A stretch of DNA of 13,153 nt from Roseiarcus sp052147395 (GCA_052147395.1 JBKQKS010000127.1:1-13153), one strand, 5' to 3'; positions 1 to 7,462 are shown, counted from the first letter of the stretch. The notes: generated by a model from the sequence alone, not told the origin. Numbers and translations: made by a program.

Positions 1-1
1 A

Positions 2-250
2 TCGACGGCGGCGACCCGTTCGCTTTCGCAAGAGACCGCGCAGCTATCGAGCCTGATCGGTCAGTTCCGGCTCGGCCGGACAGGCATCGACGATTCCACC
101 CGCCGCGAGTTGCAAGAGGTTGCGCCGCACGCCTTCCGCCAGCCGGCGAAGGCCCTGGCCGGCCCGAGGACGAAACCGCCCCCGCCGGCAAGCAACCCAC
201 GCCCGCTGGCGCGCGAGGCGGCGAAAAGCGCGCCCGCCGCATTTCGGTGA
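2..250 (+). CDS. Methyl-accepting chemotaxis protein, C-terminal end (5' truncated by window edge)
   Basis: The second reading frame is open from the first base to a TGA at 248-250 and gives 82 residues. It begins STAATRSLSQETAQLSSLIGQF, which matches the end of the cytoplasmic signalling helix of alphaproteobacterial chemoreceptors (typically 'AA..L...A..L...V..FR'). A proline- and alanine-rich tail (KPPPPASNP...AAFR) follows; such flexible tails are common after this helix. The sensory and HAMP regions lie outside the window, so the ligand cannot be inferred. In the family, the protein forms trimers of dimers that control the kinase CheA through CheW. No pentapeptide ending for CheR/CheB tethering is seen. 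The call rests on a short but characteristic C-terminal pattern. Confidence 0.72.
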   Translation, partial: STAATRSLSQETAQLSSLIGQFRLGRTGIDDSTRRELQEVAPHAFRQPAKALAGPRTKPPPPASNPRPLAREAAKSAPAAFR

Positions 251-530
251 TACGTTGATCAATCTCTAATTCGGCTCACCGACTCGGGCGCCGGCTCGAG
301 AGACCCGAAGGCCAAACTGCCGTCGAGGCGGCTGGATCGAAAGGGGCGCGATCGCTCGACGCCGGGGCGGGCCGCAACTTCCGCTTCGCTCGAAAGCAAC
401 CCTCGTGACCCACGGGTATTCGGGCGCCAGCCGCTAGCTTTGCGCGCCGAGCGCCAGCAGCCTCGAGCGCGCGAGGCTTGCCTCCGGCCACGGCGCTTGC
501 CATCATTCGGCCGCATACGGCGGGGGCAAG
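251..530. other. Intergenic gap between chemoreceptor and aapQ
   Basis: No convincing gene is seen in these 280 bases; the open frames are short and arginine-rich, as expected of shadow frames at high GC. The one structure found is a hairpin with 7-base arms AGCCTCG (459-465) and CGAGGCT (472-478) around a 6-base loop, ending about 50 bases before the aapQ start. It has no T-run, so it is not a clear terminator; it could sit in the aapQ leader. No binding-protein gene (aapJ) is present. Confidence 0.5.
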
Positions 531-1688
531 GTGCAACGGTCTTTCGTCAACGATCCCAGGGTGCGGGGGCTGTTCTTTCAGGCCCTGCTGGTCGCCGCGC
601 TCGTCGCGCTCGTCGCCTCCGCCTGGCGCAACGCCGTGGTCAACATGGAGGCGCGCGGCATACCCCTCGGCTTCTCGTTCTGGAACGAGGTCGCCGGCTT
701 CGACATCAATCTCTCGCTCATCAGCTATTCTGCGCTCTCGACCTACGGAACCGCATTCTGGGTCGGTCTCATCAACACGCTGCTGGTCGCGGCGATCTCG
801 ATCGCGCTGGCGACGCCGCTCGGCTTCCTCGTCGGCATCGCGCGGCTGTCGCCGAACTGGATCCTGTCGCGCATCGCGCTCGTCTACGTCGAGCTGATAC
901 GCAACACGCCGCTGCTGCTGCAACTGCTATTCTGGTACAACGCGGTGCTCAAGTCGCTGCCGGGGCCGCGGCAATCGCTCACGATCTACGGCGCGGTGTT
1001 TCTCAACAATCGCGGCCTCTATCTGCCGCGCCCGGAGCTCGGCGAGGGCGCATGGGCGCCGGTCGCGGCGCTGCTCGCCGGCATCGCCGCCAGCCTGCTG
1101 TTTCTGCGCTGGGCGCGAAAACGTCAGGATGAGACTGGCCGGCAGGCGCCGATCGTCAGCGTTTCGGCGCTGCTGGTGGTCGTTCCGACCGTCCTGGTCT
1201 ATCTCATCGCCGGGCGGCCGATCGGCTTCGGCTATGCCGCGCTCGCCGGCTTCAATCTGAAGGGCGGCCTGCAGCTCTATCCCGAATTCGCGGCGCTGGT
1301 GTTCGGCCTCGTCACCTATACCGCGGGCTTCATTGCCGAGATCGTGCGCGCCGGCATTCTCGCAGTCCATCGCGGCCAGCACGAGGCTGCGGCGGCGCTC
1401 GGCTTGAAGCGCGGACAGGCGATGAACCTCATCGTCGTCCCGCAGGCGCTGCGCCTCGTCATCCCGCCGCTGACCAGCCAATATCTCAACATCGTCAAGA
1501 ATTCCTCGCTCGCCGTGTTCATCGGCTATCCCGACCTGGTGCTGATCTTCGCCGGCACGGTGCTCAACCAGACCCATGCCGCCGTGCAAGTGATGGCGAT
1601 CACGATGGCGGTCTATCTCGTCATCTCGCTCGCCATCGCGCTCGTGCTCAATCTCTACAATGCGCGCTATGCGCTGAAGGAGCGCTGA
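531..1688 (+). CDS. aapQ: General L-amino-acid ABC transporter permease, AapQ type
   Basis: The 385-residue protein is one of two inner-membrane permeases of a polar amino-acid ABC importer (HisM/AapQ family). The N-terminus (NDPRVRGLFFQALLVAA) matches the AapQ start, followed by a hydrophobic segment at about 14-34. The core includes TYGTAFWVGLINTLL (71-85), RNTPLLLQLLFWY (124-136) and the long extra loop typical of AapQ with LNNRGLYLPRP (158-168). The EAA coupling loop that contacts the ATPase is HEAAAALGLKRGQAMNLIVVPQ (284-305), followed by NSSLAVFIGYPDL. The start is GTG 531, with only a weak purine-rich stretch (GGGGG) before it; no better in-frame start is near. The stop overlaps the next start in TGATG (1686-1690), so translation is probably coupled. 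Family and subfamily are secure; substrates are presumed broad L-amino acids. Confidence 0.92.
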   Translation: MQRSFVNDPRVRGLFFQALLVAALVALVASAWRNAVVNMEARGIPLGFSFWNEVAGFDINLSLISYSALSTYGTAFWVGLINTLLVAAISIALATPLGFLVGIARLSPNWILSRIALVYVELIRNTPLLLQLLFWYNAVLKSLPGPRQSLTIYGAVFLNNRGLYLPRPELGEGAWAPVAALLAGIAASLLFLRWARKRQDETGRQAPIVSVSALLVVVPTVLVYLIAGRPIGFGYAALAGFNLKGGLQLYPEFAALVFGLVTYTAGFIAEIVRAGILAVHRGQHEAAAALGLKRGQAMNLIVVPQALRLVIPPLTSQYLNIVKNSSLAVFIGYPDLVLIFAGTVLNQTHAAVQVMAITMAVYLVISLAIALVLNLYNARYALKER

Positions 1689-2821
1689 TGAGCGAAAAAT
1701 CCGTCGCCTTCGTGCGCGCGTCGTCGGAGCCGGAAATTCCGCCGCCGCTGTTTTCGCGGGGGCTGGCGGCCTGGGCGCGCGAAAACCTGTTCTCCTCCTG
1801 GACCTCGGGCGTGCTGACGCTGCTGCTTTTCGCGCTCGGGCTCTATCTGCTGCCGCCACTCATCGAATGGGCGACGGTGAAGGCGGTGTGGAGCGCGCCG
1901 GACGGGGCCTTGTGCCGCCAGCATCAGGACGGCGCCTGCTGGGCGTTCATTGCGCAGAAGCTCGGTTATCTCAGCTACGGCTCCTACCCGGAAGCGCAGC
2001 GCTGGCGCGTCGTCGCGGTCGAGGTCTCGGGCGCGGCGTTGATCGCCTGGCTGCTGTGGCCGGGGGCGCCGGGGAAGCGGCTCGGCGCCTGGGGCTTCTT
2101 TCTCGGCTTTCCCATCGCCGCCTTTCTGCTGCTCTCCGGCGCGCCGAGTCTCGGTCTGCCGCGTGTCGACACGCTGCTGTGGGGCGGGGTGTTCGTATCG
2201 CTGATCACCGCGCTGGTCGGCATCGTCGTTTCGCTGCCGCTCGGCGTGCTGCTCGCGCTCGGTCGGCGCTCCGAGATGCCCGTGGTGAGGCTCGCGAGCG
2301 TCATTTTCATCGAGTTCGTGCGCGGCGTGCCGTTCATCACCGTGCTGTTCATGGCCGACAACATGCTGCCGCTGTTCCTGCCGCCGGGATGGGACCCCGA
2401 CCGCTTCCTGCGTCCACTCATCGGCATCGCGTTGTTCTCCGCGGCCTATATGGCCGAGGAGGTGCGCGGCGGTCTGCAGACTCTTGCGCGGGGCCAGTAC
2501 GAGGGGGCCATGGCGCTCGGCCTCGACTACCGGCGTATGATGCGGCTCGTCGTGCTGCCGCAGGCGCTGGCGCTGGTGATCCCCGGCATCGTCAACAATT
2601 TCATCGGCCTGTTCAAGGACACGACGCTGGTCGCGATCGTCGGGGTCAACGATTTCCTCGCCACGATGGACAACGCGTTCAAGGATGCGGTGTGGAGCGG
2701 CCCGACGCTGCTCGCCACCGGCTACGCGTTCGCGGCGCTGTTCTATTTCGTTTTCTGCTACGCGATGTCGGCCTATTCGGCAGGGGTGGAGCGGCGGCTC
2801 GCGGTCGGCCGTCGCCATTGA
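1688..2821 (+). CDS. aapM: General L-amino-acid ABC transporter permease, AapM type
   Basis: The 377-residue protein is the second permease, expected to heterodimerise with AapQ in the inner membrane. A hydrophilic N-terminus is followed by a membrane segment at about 40-58. An AapM-typical region carries two cysteines (C76, C84) and LGYLSYGSYPE, with further membrane segments at about 107-124 and 134-150. The permease core holds FIEFVRGVPFITVLFMA (207-223), and the coupling loop is YEGAMALGLDYRRMMRLVVLPQ (271-292), where the usual EAA reads EGA. KDTTLVAIVGVNDFL (310-324) near the end is also characteristic. The ATG overlaps the aapQ stop by one base. In the family's usual operon an ATPase gene (aapP) comes next, but here it is missing, so the pair must use an ATPase and binding protein encoded elsewhere. 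Spacing and overlap support one transcript with aapQ. Confidence 0.92.
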   Translation: MSEKSVAFVRASSEPEIPPPLFSRGLAAWARENLFSSWTSGVLTLLLFALGLYLLPPLIEWATVKAVWSAPDGALCRQHQDGACWAFIAQKLGYLSYGSYPEAQRWRVVAVEVSGAALIAWLLWPGAPGKRLGAWGFFLGFPIAAFLLLSGAPSLGLPRVDTLLWGGVFVSLITALVGIVVSLPLGVLLALGRRSEMPVVRLASVIFIEFVRGVPFITVLFMADNMLPLFLPPGWDPDRFLRPLIGIALFSAAYMAEEVRGGLQTLARGQYEGAMALGLDYRRMMRLVVLPQALALVIPGIVNNFIGLFKDTTLVAIVGVNDFLATMDNAFKDAVWSGPTLLATGYAFAALFYFVFCYAMSAYSAGVERRLAVGRRH

Positions 2822-3024
2822 CGCATTAAGGGCGCCGAAAGCAATTGCAACTAGAAAGAGAGCGGGGCCCCTCGCCGCGAGCGGGATTCGCATGATGCGC
2901 CTCGCCCCGAGCCGGTTCTGGGAGCCGGCATGTCTTATCGACCGGACTTCGCCGCCGCAAAAGCCGGTTCTCGCGCGTCCGTCCGCCAGCGCGTTCAACA
3001 GAGATTTCGATCCGGAGTAGTAGC

Positions 3025-3444
3025 ATGGACGAGCGGAAACGCCTGCTGATCGTCGACGACGACAAGGTTCAAAGCGGCATTTACTCTTCGATTGCGGCCA
3101 AGATGGGTTATCGCGTCGACCTCGCCCAGTCGGGGGCGACGGCCTATGCCGCGTTGCGCGCCGGCCATTACGACACCGTCATTCTCGACCTGATGCTCGG
3201 CGAGGACTCGGGCGCCGACGTGCTCGCGCTGATGAGCGGGCTCGCGGATAGGCCGCCGGTGCTGTTGGTGACCGGGGCCGACGACGACGAGATCGAAGAG
3301 ACGTTCGCCATCGGCCGCCAGCTCGGCCTCGAGATGTTCGGGCCAGCGCGCAAGCCGGTCAATATCGCGCTCATCCGCACGCTGTTGCGCAGCATGGAGA
3401 TCGCCGCGAGCAGCGACGTCGGACGCGAGTGTCGGCGCGCCTGA
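3025..3444 (+). CDS. Single-domain response regulator (CheY-like receiver)
   Basis: The 139-residue protein is a receiver domain with no output domain. The acidic pocket is DDD at 11-13, the probable phospho-acceptor is D55 in VILDLMLGEDSG, the switch threonine is T83 (LVTGAD), and the conserved lysine is K110 in ARKPVN. The start ATG is preceded by CCGGAG (3012-3017) at a suitable distance. No histidine kinase lies within the window, so its partner is unknown. Single-domain regulators of this kind often act as phosphate relays or bind target proteins directly. It is separated from aapM by 203 bases in which no gene is seen and from the methyltransferase by 61 bases, so co-transcription with the latter is possible. 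Family assignment is firm; pathway is unknown. Confidence 0.9.
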   Translation: MDERKRLLIVDDDKVQSGIYSSIAAKMGYRVDLAQSGATAYAALRAGHYDTVILDLMLGEDSGADVLALMSGLADRPPVLLVTGADDDEIEETFAIGRQLGLEMFGPARKPVNIALIRTLLRSMEIAASSDVGRECRRA

Positions 3445-3505
3445 CGCGCACTGGCGTTCTCGGCGGCGACGGCGTATCCCCGGGCTCCGAGCGAGGAGGC
3501 CCCGC

Positions 3506-4294
3506 ATGCACGCCCCATCCCCCGAGCCGCCGCTGCACGAAGCCGCCGCGGTCGGATTCGAGGCCGCGGCCGCGACCTATGTCGCCGGGCGGCCCGAGTA
3601 TCCCGAAGCCGCCCTCGACTGGCTCACTAAGGACATCGGCCTCGAGCCTGGCCGCGTCGTCGTCGACCTCGGCGCCGGGACCGGCAAGTTCACCAAGCTC
3701 GTGGTGCGCACCGGCGCCTCGCTGATCGCGGTCGAGCCGGTCGCCGCCATGCGCGATCAGTTGCGGAAACAATTTCCGGACGCCGAGGTGCGCGAGGGCA
3801 GGGCTGAGGCGCTGCCGCTCGAAGATGCGAGCGTCGACGCGATCGTCTGCGCCCAGGCCTTTCACTGGTTCGCGACGCCAGAGGCGCTCGCGGAATTCCG
3901 CCGGGCGCTGAAGGTCGGCGGCCGGCTCGGCCTGATCTGGAACGTGCGCGACGAGAGCGTCGGCTGGGTCGCAAAACTGACGGAGTTGCTCGACCGCTAT
4001 CGCGGCGATACGCCTCGTCACGAAAGCGGGCGTTGGCGTGATGCGTTTCCCGCCGAAGGGTTCTCGCCGCTCACGGAGCAGGTGTTCGCGCATTGCCATG
4101 TAGGGCCCCCGGAGCGCGTGATCGTCGACCGCTCGATGTCGACGAGCTTCATCGCCGTGCTGCCGCGCGAGGAGCAGGAAAAGGTCGCCGCCGCTGTGCG
4201 TAAAATCATCGCCGGCGCGCCGGAACTCGCGGGGCGGGAGACCGTGACGTTTCCCTACGTGACGCGCGCCTATGCGTGCGAAAGAGTCGATTAG
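3506..4294 (+). CDS. Class I SAM-dependent methyltransferase (Methyltransf_11 type)
   Basis: The 262-residue protein has a UbiE/Methyltransf_11-like Rossmann fold. Motif I is VVVDLGAGTGKFT (51-63), the acidic residue at the end of strand 2 is E77 (LIAVEP), motif II/III lies around AEALPLEDASVDAIV (100-114), followed by AFHWF (118-122) and LKVGGRLGLIWN (135-146). The pattern 'FHWF...A..E..RALK.GG.L...WN' is typical of a broad group of bacterial and fungal methyltransferases whose substrates are mostly unknown. The start ATG has a strong GAGGAGG ribosome site (3493-3499) six bases upstream. The next gene begins 26 bases after the stop, suggesting co-transcription. The substrate cannot be told from the sequence. 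Confidence 0.88.
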   Translation: MHAPSPEPPLHEAAAVGFEAAAATYVAGRPEYPEAALDWLTKDIGLEPGRVVVDLGAGTGKFTKLVVRTGASLIAVEPVAAMRDQLRKQFPDAEVREGRAEALPLEDASVDAIVCAQAFHWFATPEALAEFRRALKVGGRLGLIWNVRDESVGWVAKLTELLDRYRGDTPRHESGRWRDAFPAEGFSPLTEQVFAHCHVGPPERVIVDRSMSTSFIAVLPREEQEKVAAAVRKIIAGAPELAGRETVTFPYVTRAYACERVD

Positions 4295-4320
4295 AGAAAC
4301 GACCTCGAGGGGCCGGGCGC

Positions 4321-4806
4321 ATGCCGACTAGATGGCTGCAGATAAAGGGCGATCCTTCGATCCGCGCCCAGCTGTTCAACCAGCGTCGCGTCGAAAGTCT
4401 GTTCGACGCGTCCATTGATCGGGTGCATGCGATCGTGCGCGAGCTCATGGCGCGCAAGGGCGTCTTTCACGCCAAGATCCACTATTCGTCGAGCCAGCTC
4501 ACCTGCTGGTTCGCTCGCGACCCCTTCTGCTACGAGAAGTTCGTGCGCGAGGAGGTGCTGGAGACCGGCTTCGTCGAGCGCTTTCCCGCCTCCGACTACG
4601 CCGGCCGTATCCCTGTGATCGACGAAGCGCATATCGTGCGGCTGTTCGCCGAATTCCGGCGTCTGAGGTTCACCGACGAGACGGTCTATCTGCGTAACGC
4701 GGCGGTCAATCTAATCAACGGCATGATCAACATGTCGTTTTCCTGCGATGGCACGCAATACCTCGACCATCGCAGTTTCTTCGCCGGGCTCGACACGTTC
4801 GTCTGA
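4321..4806 (+). CDS. Uncharacterised protein, 161 aa
   Basis: I do not recognise this family. The ATG at 4321 is chosen over an in-frame GTG at 4276 because GAGGGG (4307-4312) lies eight bases before it and the longer form would overlap the methyltransferase. The protein is soluble-looking, with no signal peptide or membrane segment. It is rich in aromatic and charged residues, with helical-looking stretches (RVESLFDASIDRVHAIVREL, 23-42; EAHIVRLFAEFRRLRFTDET, 102-121), three cysteines (C62, C70, C142) and the motifs KIHYSSSQLTCWFARDPFCY (52-71) and CDGTQYLDH (142-150). It follows the methyltransferase closely on the same strand, so the two are probably co-expressed. Codon use and lack of frame breaks argue that it is real. 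Function unknown. Confidence 0.75.
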   Translation: MPTRWLQIKGDPSIRAQLFNQRRVESLFDASIDRVHAIVRELMARKGVFHAKIHYSSSQLTCWFARDPFCYEKFVREEVLETGFVERFPASDYAGRIPVIDEAHIVRLFAEFRRLRFTDETVYLRNAAVNLINGMINMSFSCDGTQYLDHRSFFAGLDTFV

Positions 4807-4900
4807 TACGGCTTCGCGGCAATCCGTTCGCGTCGAGCGCTCGCTCGAGAGATTAGGCGACGCGGCGAAATAACCGAATCCCTCCGAATGTTCGGCAATC

Positions 4901-4981
4901 GTCATTGCGAGGAGAAGCGACGAAGCCATCCACGGGTCGCGCGACGCAGGCCTTGGGTTGCTTCGCTTGGCTAGCAATGAC
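4901..4981. repeat. REP-like palindromic repeat of the rhizobial GTCATTGCGAGG type
   Basis: The left end reads GTCATTGCGAGGAGAAGCGA and the right end, read on the opposite strand, begins GTCATTGCTAGCCAAGCGA. The two outer octamers GTCATTGC (4901-4908) and GCAATGAC (4974-4981) are perfect inverses, and the arms stay complementary with small gaps for about 30 bases each. Elements with this signature (CATTGCGAG..GAAGCGA..AAGCAATCC) are dispersed in many copies between genes of Bradyrhizobium-like and related genomes. The copy is complete but its arms have diverged. Folded in RNA it would form a long imperfect hairpin between two transcription units. Confidence 0.8.
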
Positions 4982-5048
4982 AGTAACGAAAGCTGGCGCA
5001 CTTATTTTGCCGCGCCGCCTTAGCCCTTTCTCATCCATCGACCAGCTC

Positions 5049-5110
5049 GGGACGAGGGCTCGTCGTCGGGCGCTCGCGAAACGAAACGGCAAACGACGAG
5101 CCCTCGCCCC
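5049..5110. repeat. Long perfect inverted repeat (14-base arms)
   Basis: CGAGGGCTCGTCGT at 5053-5066 is the exact inverse of ACGACGAGCCCTCG at 5093-5106, with a 26-base loop; beyond one mismatch, GGG (5049-5051) pairs with CCC (5108-5110). No T-run follows on either strand, so it is not a standard terminator. It lies 68 bases from the REP-like element and could be a second class of dispersed palindrome or a leader structure 180 bases before the gene at 5290. Confidence 0.7.
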
Positions 5111-5289
5111 GACCGCCTTCGTTGGGGGCAACGGCCGCGAGAATTGTCATGCCGGCATGGTCGGCCCGACGGCTCGGAACCCGAGCTCTGCGCCGGTTTC
5201 CGCCTTGCCAAGACCGGGGGAAGCGCGCACTCTACCTTCGCGCGAGCCGACGCAATGCCGATGTCGGGCCAACGAAATCTCGAGGCGCC

Positions 5290-6162
5290 ATGGAGGACCA
5301 GAGTTCGACCCGGAAAGCGGTGGCGCCGCGGTCCGAGCCGCAATCTCGGGCCCGGAAGGTCATGTGGTCGTCTGCGGTCGCGCTGATCTTTTCGTCCACA
5401 TTCCTGGCCGGATTGGGATCGGTCGTCACGTGGGGGTATGACGCCTACCGCCGCGCCGTCGACGGCCACATCCAGGAGATCAACGCCGACGCCGCGGCGA
5501 TAGCCGAGATCGAGAATACCCTCGATGGACTTCTGGAACTGAAGTGGAAGACGACCATCGCGCTGGACGACGAACTGCGCCGGGCCGCCGCCGGCAAGGT
5601 TGCGAGCCCAGCGGCGCCCGTGTTGGCGGATTTTCGCAACGCCGACAACAAATGGGACGACCACCACAACAGGCTTTCGGCGGCGCTGACGGCCAACGTC
5701 GATTCGCGATTTGGCGTCGAATCCGAGGACTGGTTCGGTCTCAGCAATAACGAGTCATGTCAAAGCCAATATCCATTCGATTTGCTGAATGAAGATCAGC
5801 GGCAAGACGAAAAGCCGTGGTCGGTCCAGTATGTTCTGGAGGCGACCTATCATTGTTACGATGCGTTCAAAGGCGAAGTCAACGCGCGGCTGAATCCGAG
5901 CGGAAACGACAACGGCAAACCTTGGGCCGAGAACGTCGCCGCCGCGCAAGCCAAGGACAGGGCATGGTGGATCAGCAGGGTGCTGCGATGCCTGCTGCTC
6001 GAGCGCATGCTGGCTGTGCGCGACTATGACGTGCGGGTCGGACTGTGGGACGCTTTGATAGGCGCCGCAACCTCACGGCACTCTCTCTACAAGCCCGATG
6101 CCAAACGGGACCGCGTGTGCCTGCAACCCTATCTTGCATTCGCGCAACCGGCGACGCACTGA
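5290..6162 (+). CDS. Uncharacterised single-pass membrane protein, 290 aa
   Basis: I do not recognise this family. A basic N-terminus (K9, R14, R20, R22, K23) precedes one hydrophobic segment at about 25-48 (VMWSSAVALIFSSTFLAGLG is its core), which predicts a cytoplasmic N-terminus and a periplasmic domain of about 240 residues. The region 58-105 looks helical and could form a coiled coil (AAAIAEIENTLDGLLELKWK). The rest is Trp- and Tyr-rich with four cysteines (C157, C189, C234, C277). The ATG at 5290 is chosen because the hydrophobic anchor follows at the expected distance; a longer in-frame start at 5122 would run through the repeat-containing spacer with non-coding-like composition. The ribosome site is weak (GAGG at 5282-5285, four bases away). 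It stands alone, so there is no context for a role. Confidence 0.7.
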   Translation: MEDQSSTRKAVAPRSEPQSRARKVMWSSAVALIFSSTFLAGLGSVVTWGYDAYRRAVDGHIQEINADAAAIAEIENTLDGLLELKWKTTIALDDELRRAAAGKVASPAAPVLADFRNADNKWDDHHNRLSAALTANVDSRFGVESEDWFGLSNNESCQSQYPFDLLNEDQRQDEKPWSVQYVLEATYHCYDAFKGEVNARLNPSGNDNGKPWAENVAAAQAKDRAWWISRVLRCLLLERMLAVRDYDVRVGLWDALIGAATSRHSLYKPDAKRDRVCLQPYLAFAQPATH

Positions 6163-6614
6163 GCGGGCGTTCGGGATGGCGTTGACGATTCCCGAAATCG
6201 CGCCTGTCGCGTTTCGTGTTGACTCTGCCCAAATCCGGCAGCGGCGGCGATCCATGGAGCCAAGTCGCCGTCTACCGGCGTCGTTTCGAAGGTTCGGCGC
6301 CAACTCGGGCAGGTCGGCGTCTACGAGCGCGAGTTCGCGAAACACGATATGGCGCTGCGCCGCAGTCAGCCATTCCGCGAAATCCCGCGGCTCCATTTTC
6401 GCCGCCAATTACCCCGCGCGCCTTTATCGCTTTCCTCGACCCGAATTGTGACAAGCGCGCGCGAAATGCCCTTTTCGCCCCGCGTCGGCAGGCTTTGGGC
6501 TGGTCATGGAGGGCGAAATCGACGAACCGTCGCCGCAGCGCGCAATCCGCGGTCGTGGCGGCGCCACAGATTTGAAGCGCTGCGCCGGTCGCCGCCTAGA
6601 TACAAGCAGCACGC
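6163..6614. other. Gene-poor gap with a possible minus-strand remnant
   Basis: No gene is convincing in these 452 bases. Just after the stop at 6162, TTCGGGA (6170-6176) and TCCCGAA (6190-6196) could form a 7-base stem without a T-run. On the minus strand an open frame runs from ATG at 6396 to a stop at 6073. Its first 35 or so codons have coding-like GC-rich third positions and read MEPRDFAEWLTAAQRHIVF..., but the frame then becomes arginine-rich and overlaps the end of the 5290 gene. It is best seen as a decayed fragment or chance. Confidence 0.4.
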
Positions 6615-6643
6615 TTGACATAACGGCGCCTAGAAACTAGATT
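6615..6643 (+). promoter_or_regulatory. Sigma70-type promoter
   Basis: A perfect -35 box TTGACA (6615-6620) is followed after exactly 17 bases by TAGATT (6638-6643), which matches four of six -10 positions. Transcription should start near 6650, giving a leader of about 135 bases before the ATG at 6784. The surrounding DNA is clearly richer in A and T than the rest of the window, as expected for a housekeeping promoter. It is the clearest -35/-10 pair noticed in the window. Confidence 0.7.
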
Positions 6644-6783
6644 AAGCTAATTGAGAATGTAAATCGCCAGCCTCTGAATCAGGTCGGGTGTCGTAGGCAA
6701 TTGGGTCAAGAGATGGCGCGGCGACAAACGGGCAACTTTGCGAGAATTGCAAATTGTCTCGCAAATCGAGGGGGAGCAATGTG

Positions 6784-7293
6784 ATGAAAAATTGGATCTT
6801 GATTCCATCTGCTGCGATTATGCTGACAACTGCTGCCGACGCGGCCACGCAAAATCTGGCTAAGCCGGGCGCCTACAATATGACGGCGACCGTGCTGTCC
6901 GCGAGTTCGGCGACGGGCTGCCCCTAGGGCGTCGGTTCTTCGACTACGAACATCGCCGGCTATACGTGGTTCCAAGGATTCAAAGAGTCCGGCAGTACGC
7001 TTTACCTGCAGACCTGGGTGCTCGGGATATCGCCGACGGACGATACTTTGACTAAATATGCGTATACGCTCAACAAGGCGTCGGGAACATACGGAACGAC
7101 TGTCACTTTCAATGGCGCGTCGACTTTTGGTCTGCCGTCCTCCGAGTTCAGCGGCAGCACCGGTACATACACTCTGGTCGTCAACCCTGCCACGTTGGCC
7201 GCGACTTTGACGGTCACCTCCTCGAAGTGCATCATCAGCTATTCGCTCACTTTCCAGCGCGGCATCCCCAGCAAGTTCCTGAAACTGTTGTAA
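6784..7293 (+). pseudogene. Small secreted beta-rich protein interrupted by an in-frame amber codon
   Basis: From ATG 6784, preceded by GAGGGGGAG (6768-6776), the frame encodes a signal peptide (MKNWILIPSAAIMLTTAADA, probable cleavage after A20) and a mature domain. Codon 48 is TAG (6925-6927), directly after C46-P47. The same frame then stays open for 121 more codons to TAA at 7291-7293, with sensible secreted-protein content: NIAGYTWFQGF, alternating Thr/Ser/Gly/Tyr stretches typical of beta strands, and a second cysteine at position 149 that could pair with C46. Counting through the stop, the product is 169 residues. The family is not recognised by name, though small secreted proteins of this look occur in rhizobia. 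Codons such as AAT, AAA, ACT and TAT are commoner here than in the neighbours, which hints at acquired DNA. A CAG-to-TAG change, a sequencing error, or readthrough could each explain the break. Confidence 0.72.
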
Positions 7294-7462
7294 CGCCGAG
7301 CGGCGACGCCAGTCATTTGCACCGTGCGTTGCCGCGCACGGCGCCAAAGTTCGCATCGAGCTCACGAAGACGCTGGGACCGGAGCCGGATCTTGGGTCGC
7401 GTCGAAATTCGGAACTCGGACGCCTGCGAGGCGGCGATGTTCTCGATGCAGCGCGAGCGGCG

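Larger units (their letters stand above)
4807..5289. other. Intergenic gap holding two palindromic elements
   Basis: No gene is credible in these 483 bases. Twenty-six bases after the preceding stop there is a short palindrome, TCGAGCG (4833-4839) against CGCTCGA (4842-4848), with a very small loop and no T-run; it might weakly terminate transcription. The rest is occupied by a REP-like palindrome (4901-4981) and a second long inverted repeat (5049-5110), annotated separately. A recognisable promoter for the gene at 5290 was not found. Confidence 0.5.

Noticed and set aside
1667..2998. A 443-codon minus-strand open frame opposite aapM
   Set aside because: Its composition (Arg/Gln/His/Glu-rich, no hydrophobic core) is that of a reverse-complement shadow of a membrane-protein gene on the plus strand.
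2822..3024. GC-rich stretches after aapM (around GGGGCCCC and GAGCCGG..) as a terminator
   Set aside because: No stable stem followed by T residues was found; nothing can be supported in this 203-base spacer.
5174..5197. GGAAC...GGTT resembling an EcfG (general stress) promoter
   Set aside because: The spacing and the -10 half (CGTT expected) do not fit the consensus well enough.
5122..5289. Longer N-terminus for the membrane protein gene at 5290
   Set aside because: The added residues look non-coding and would displace the membrane anchor far from the N-terminus; the ATG at 5290 fits better.
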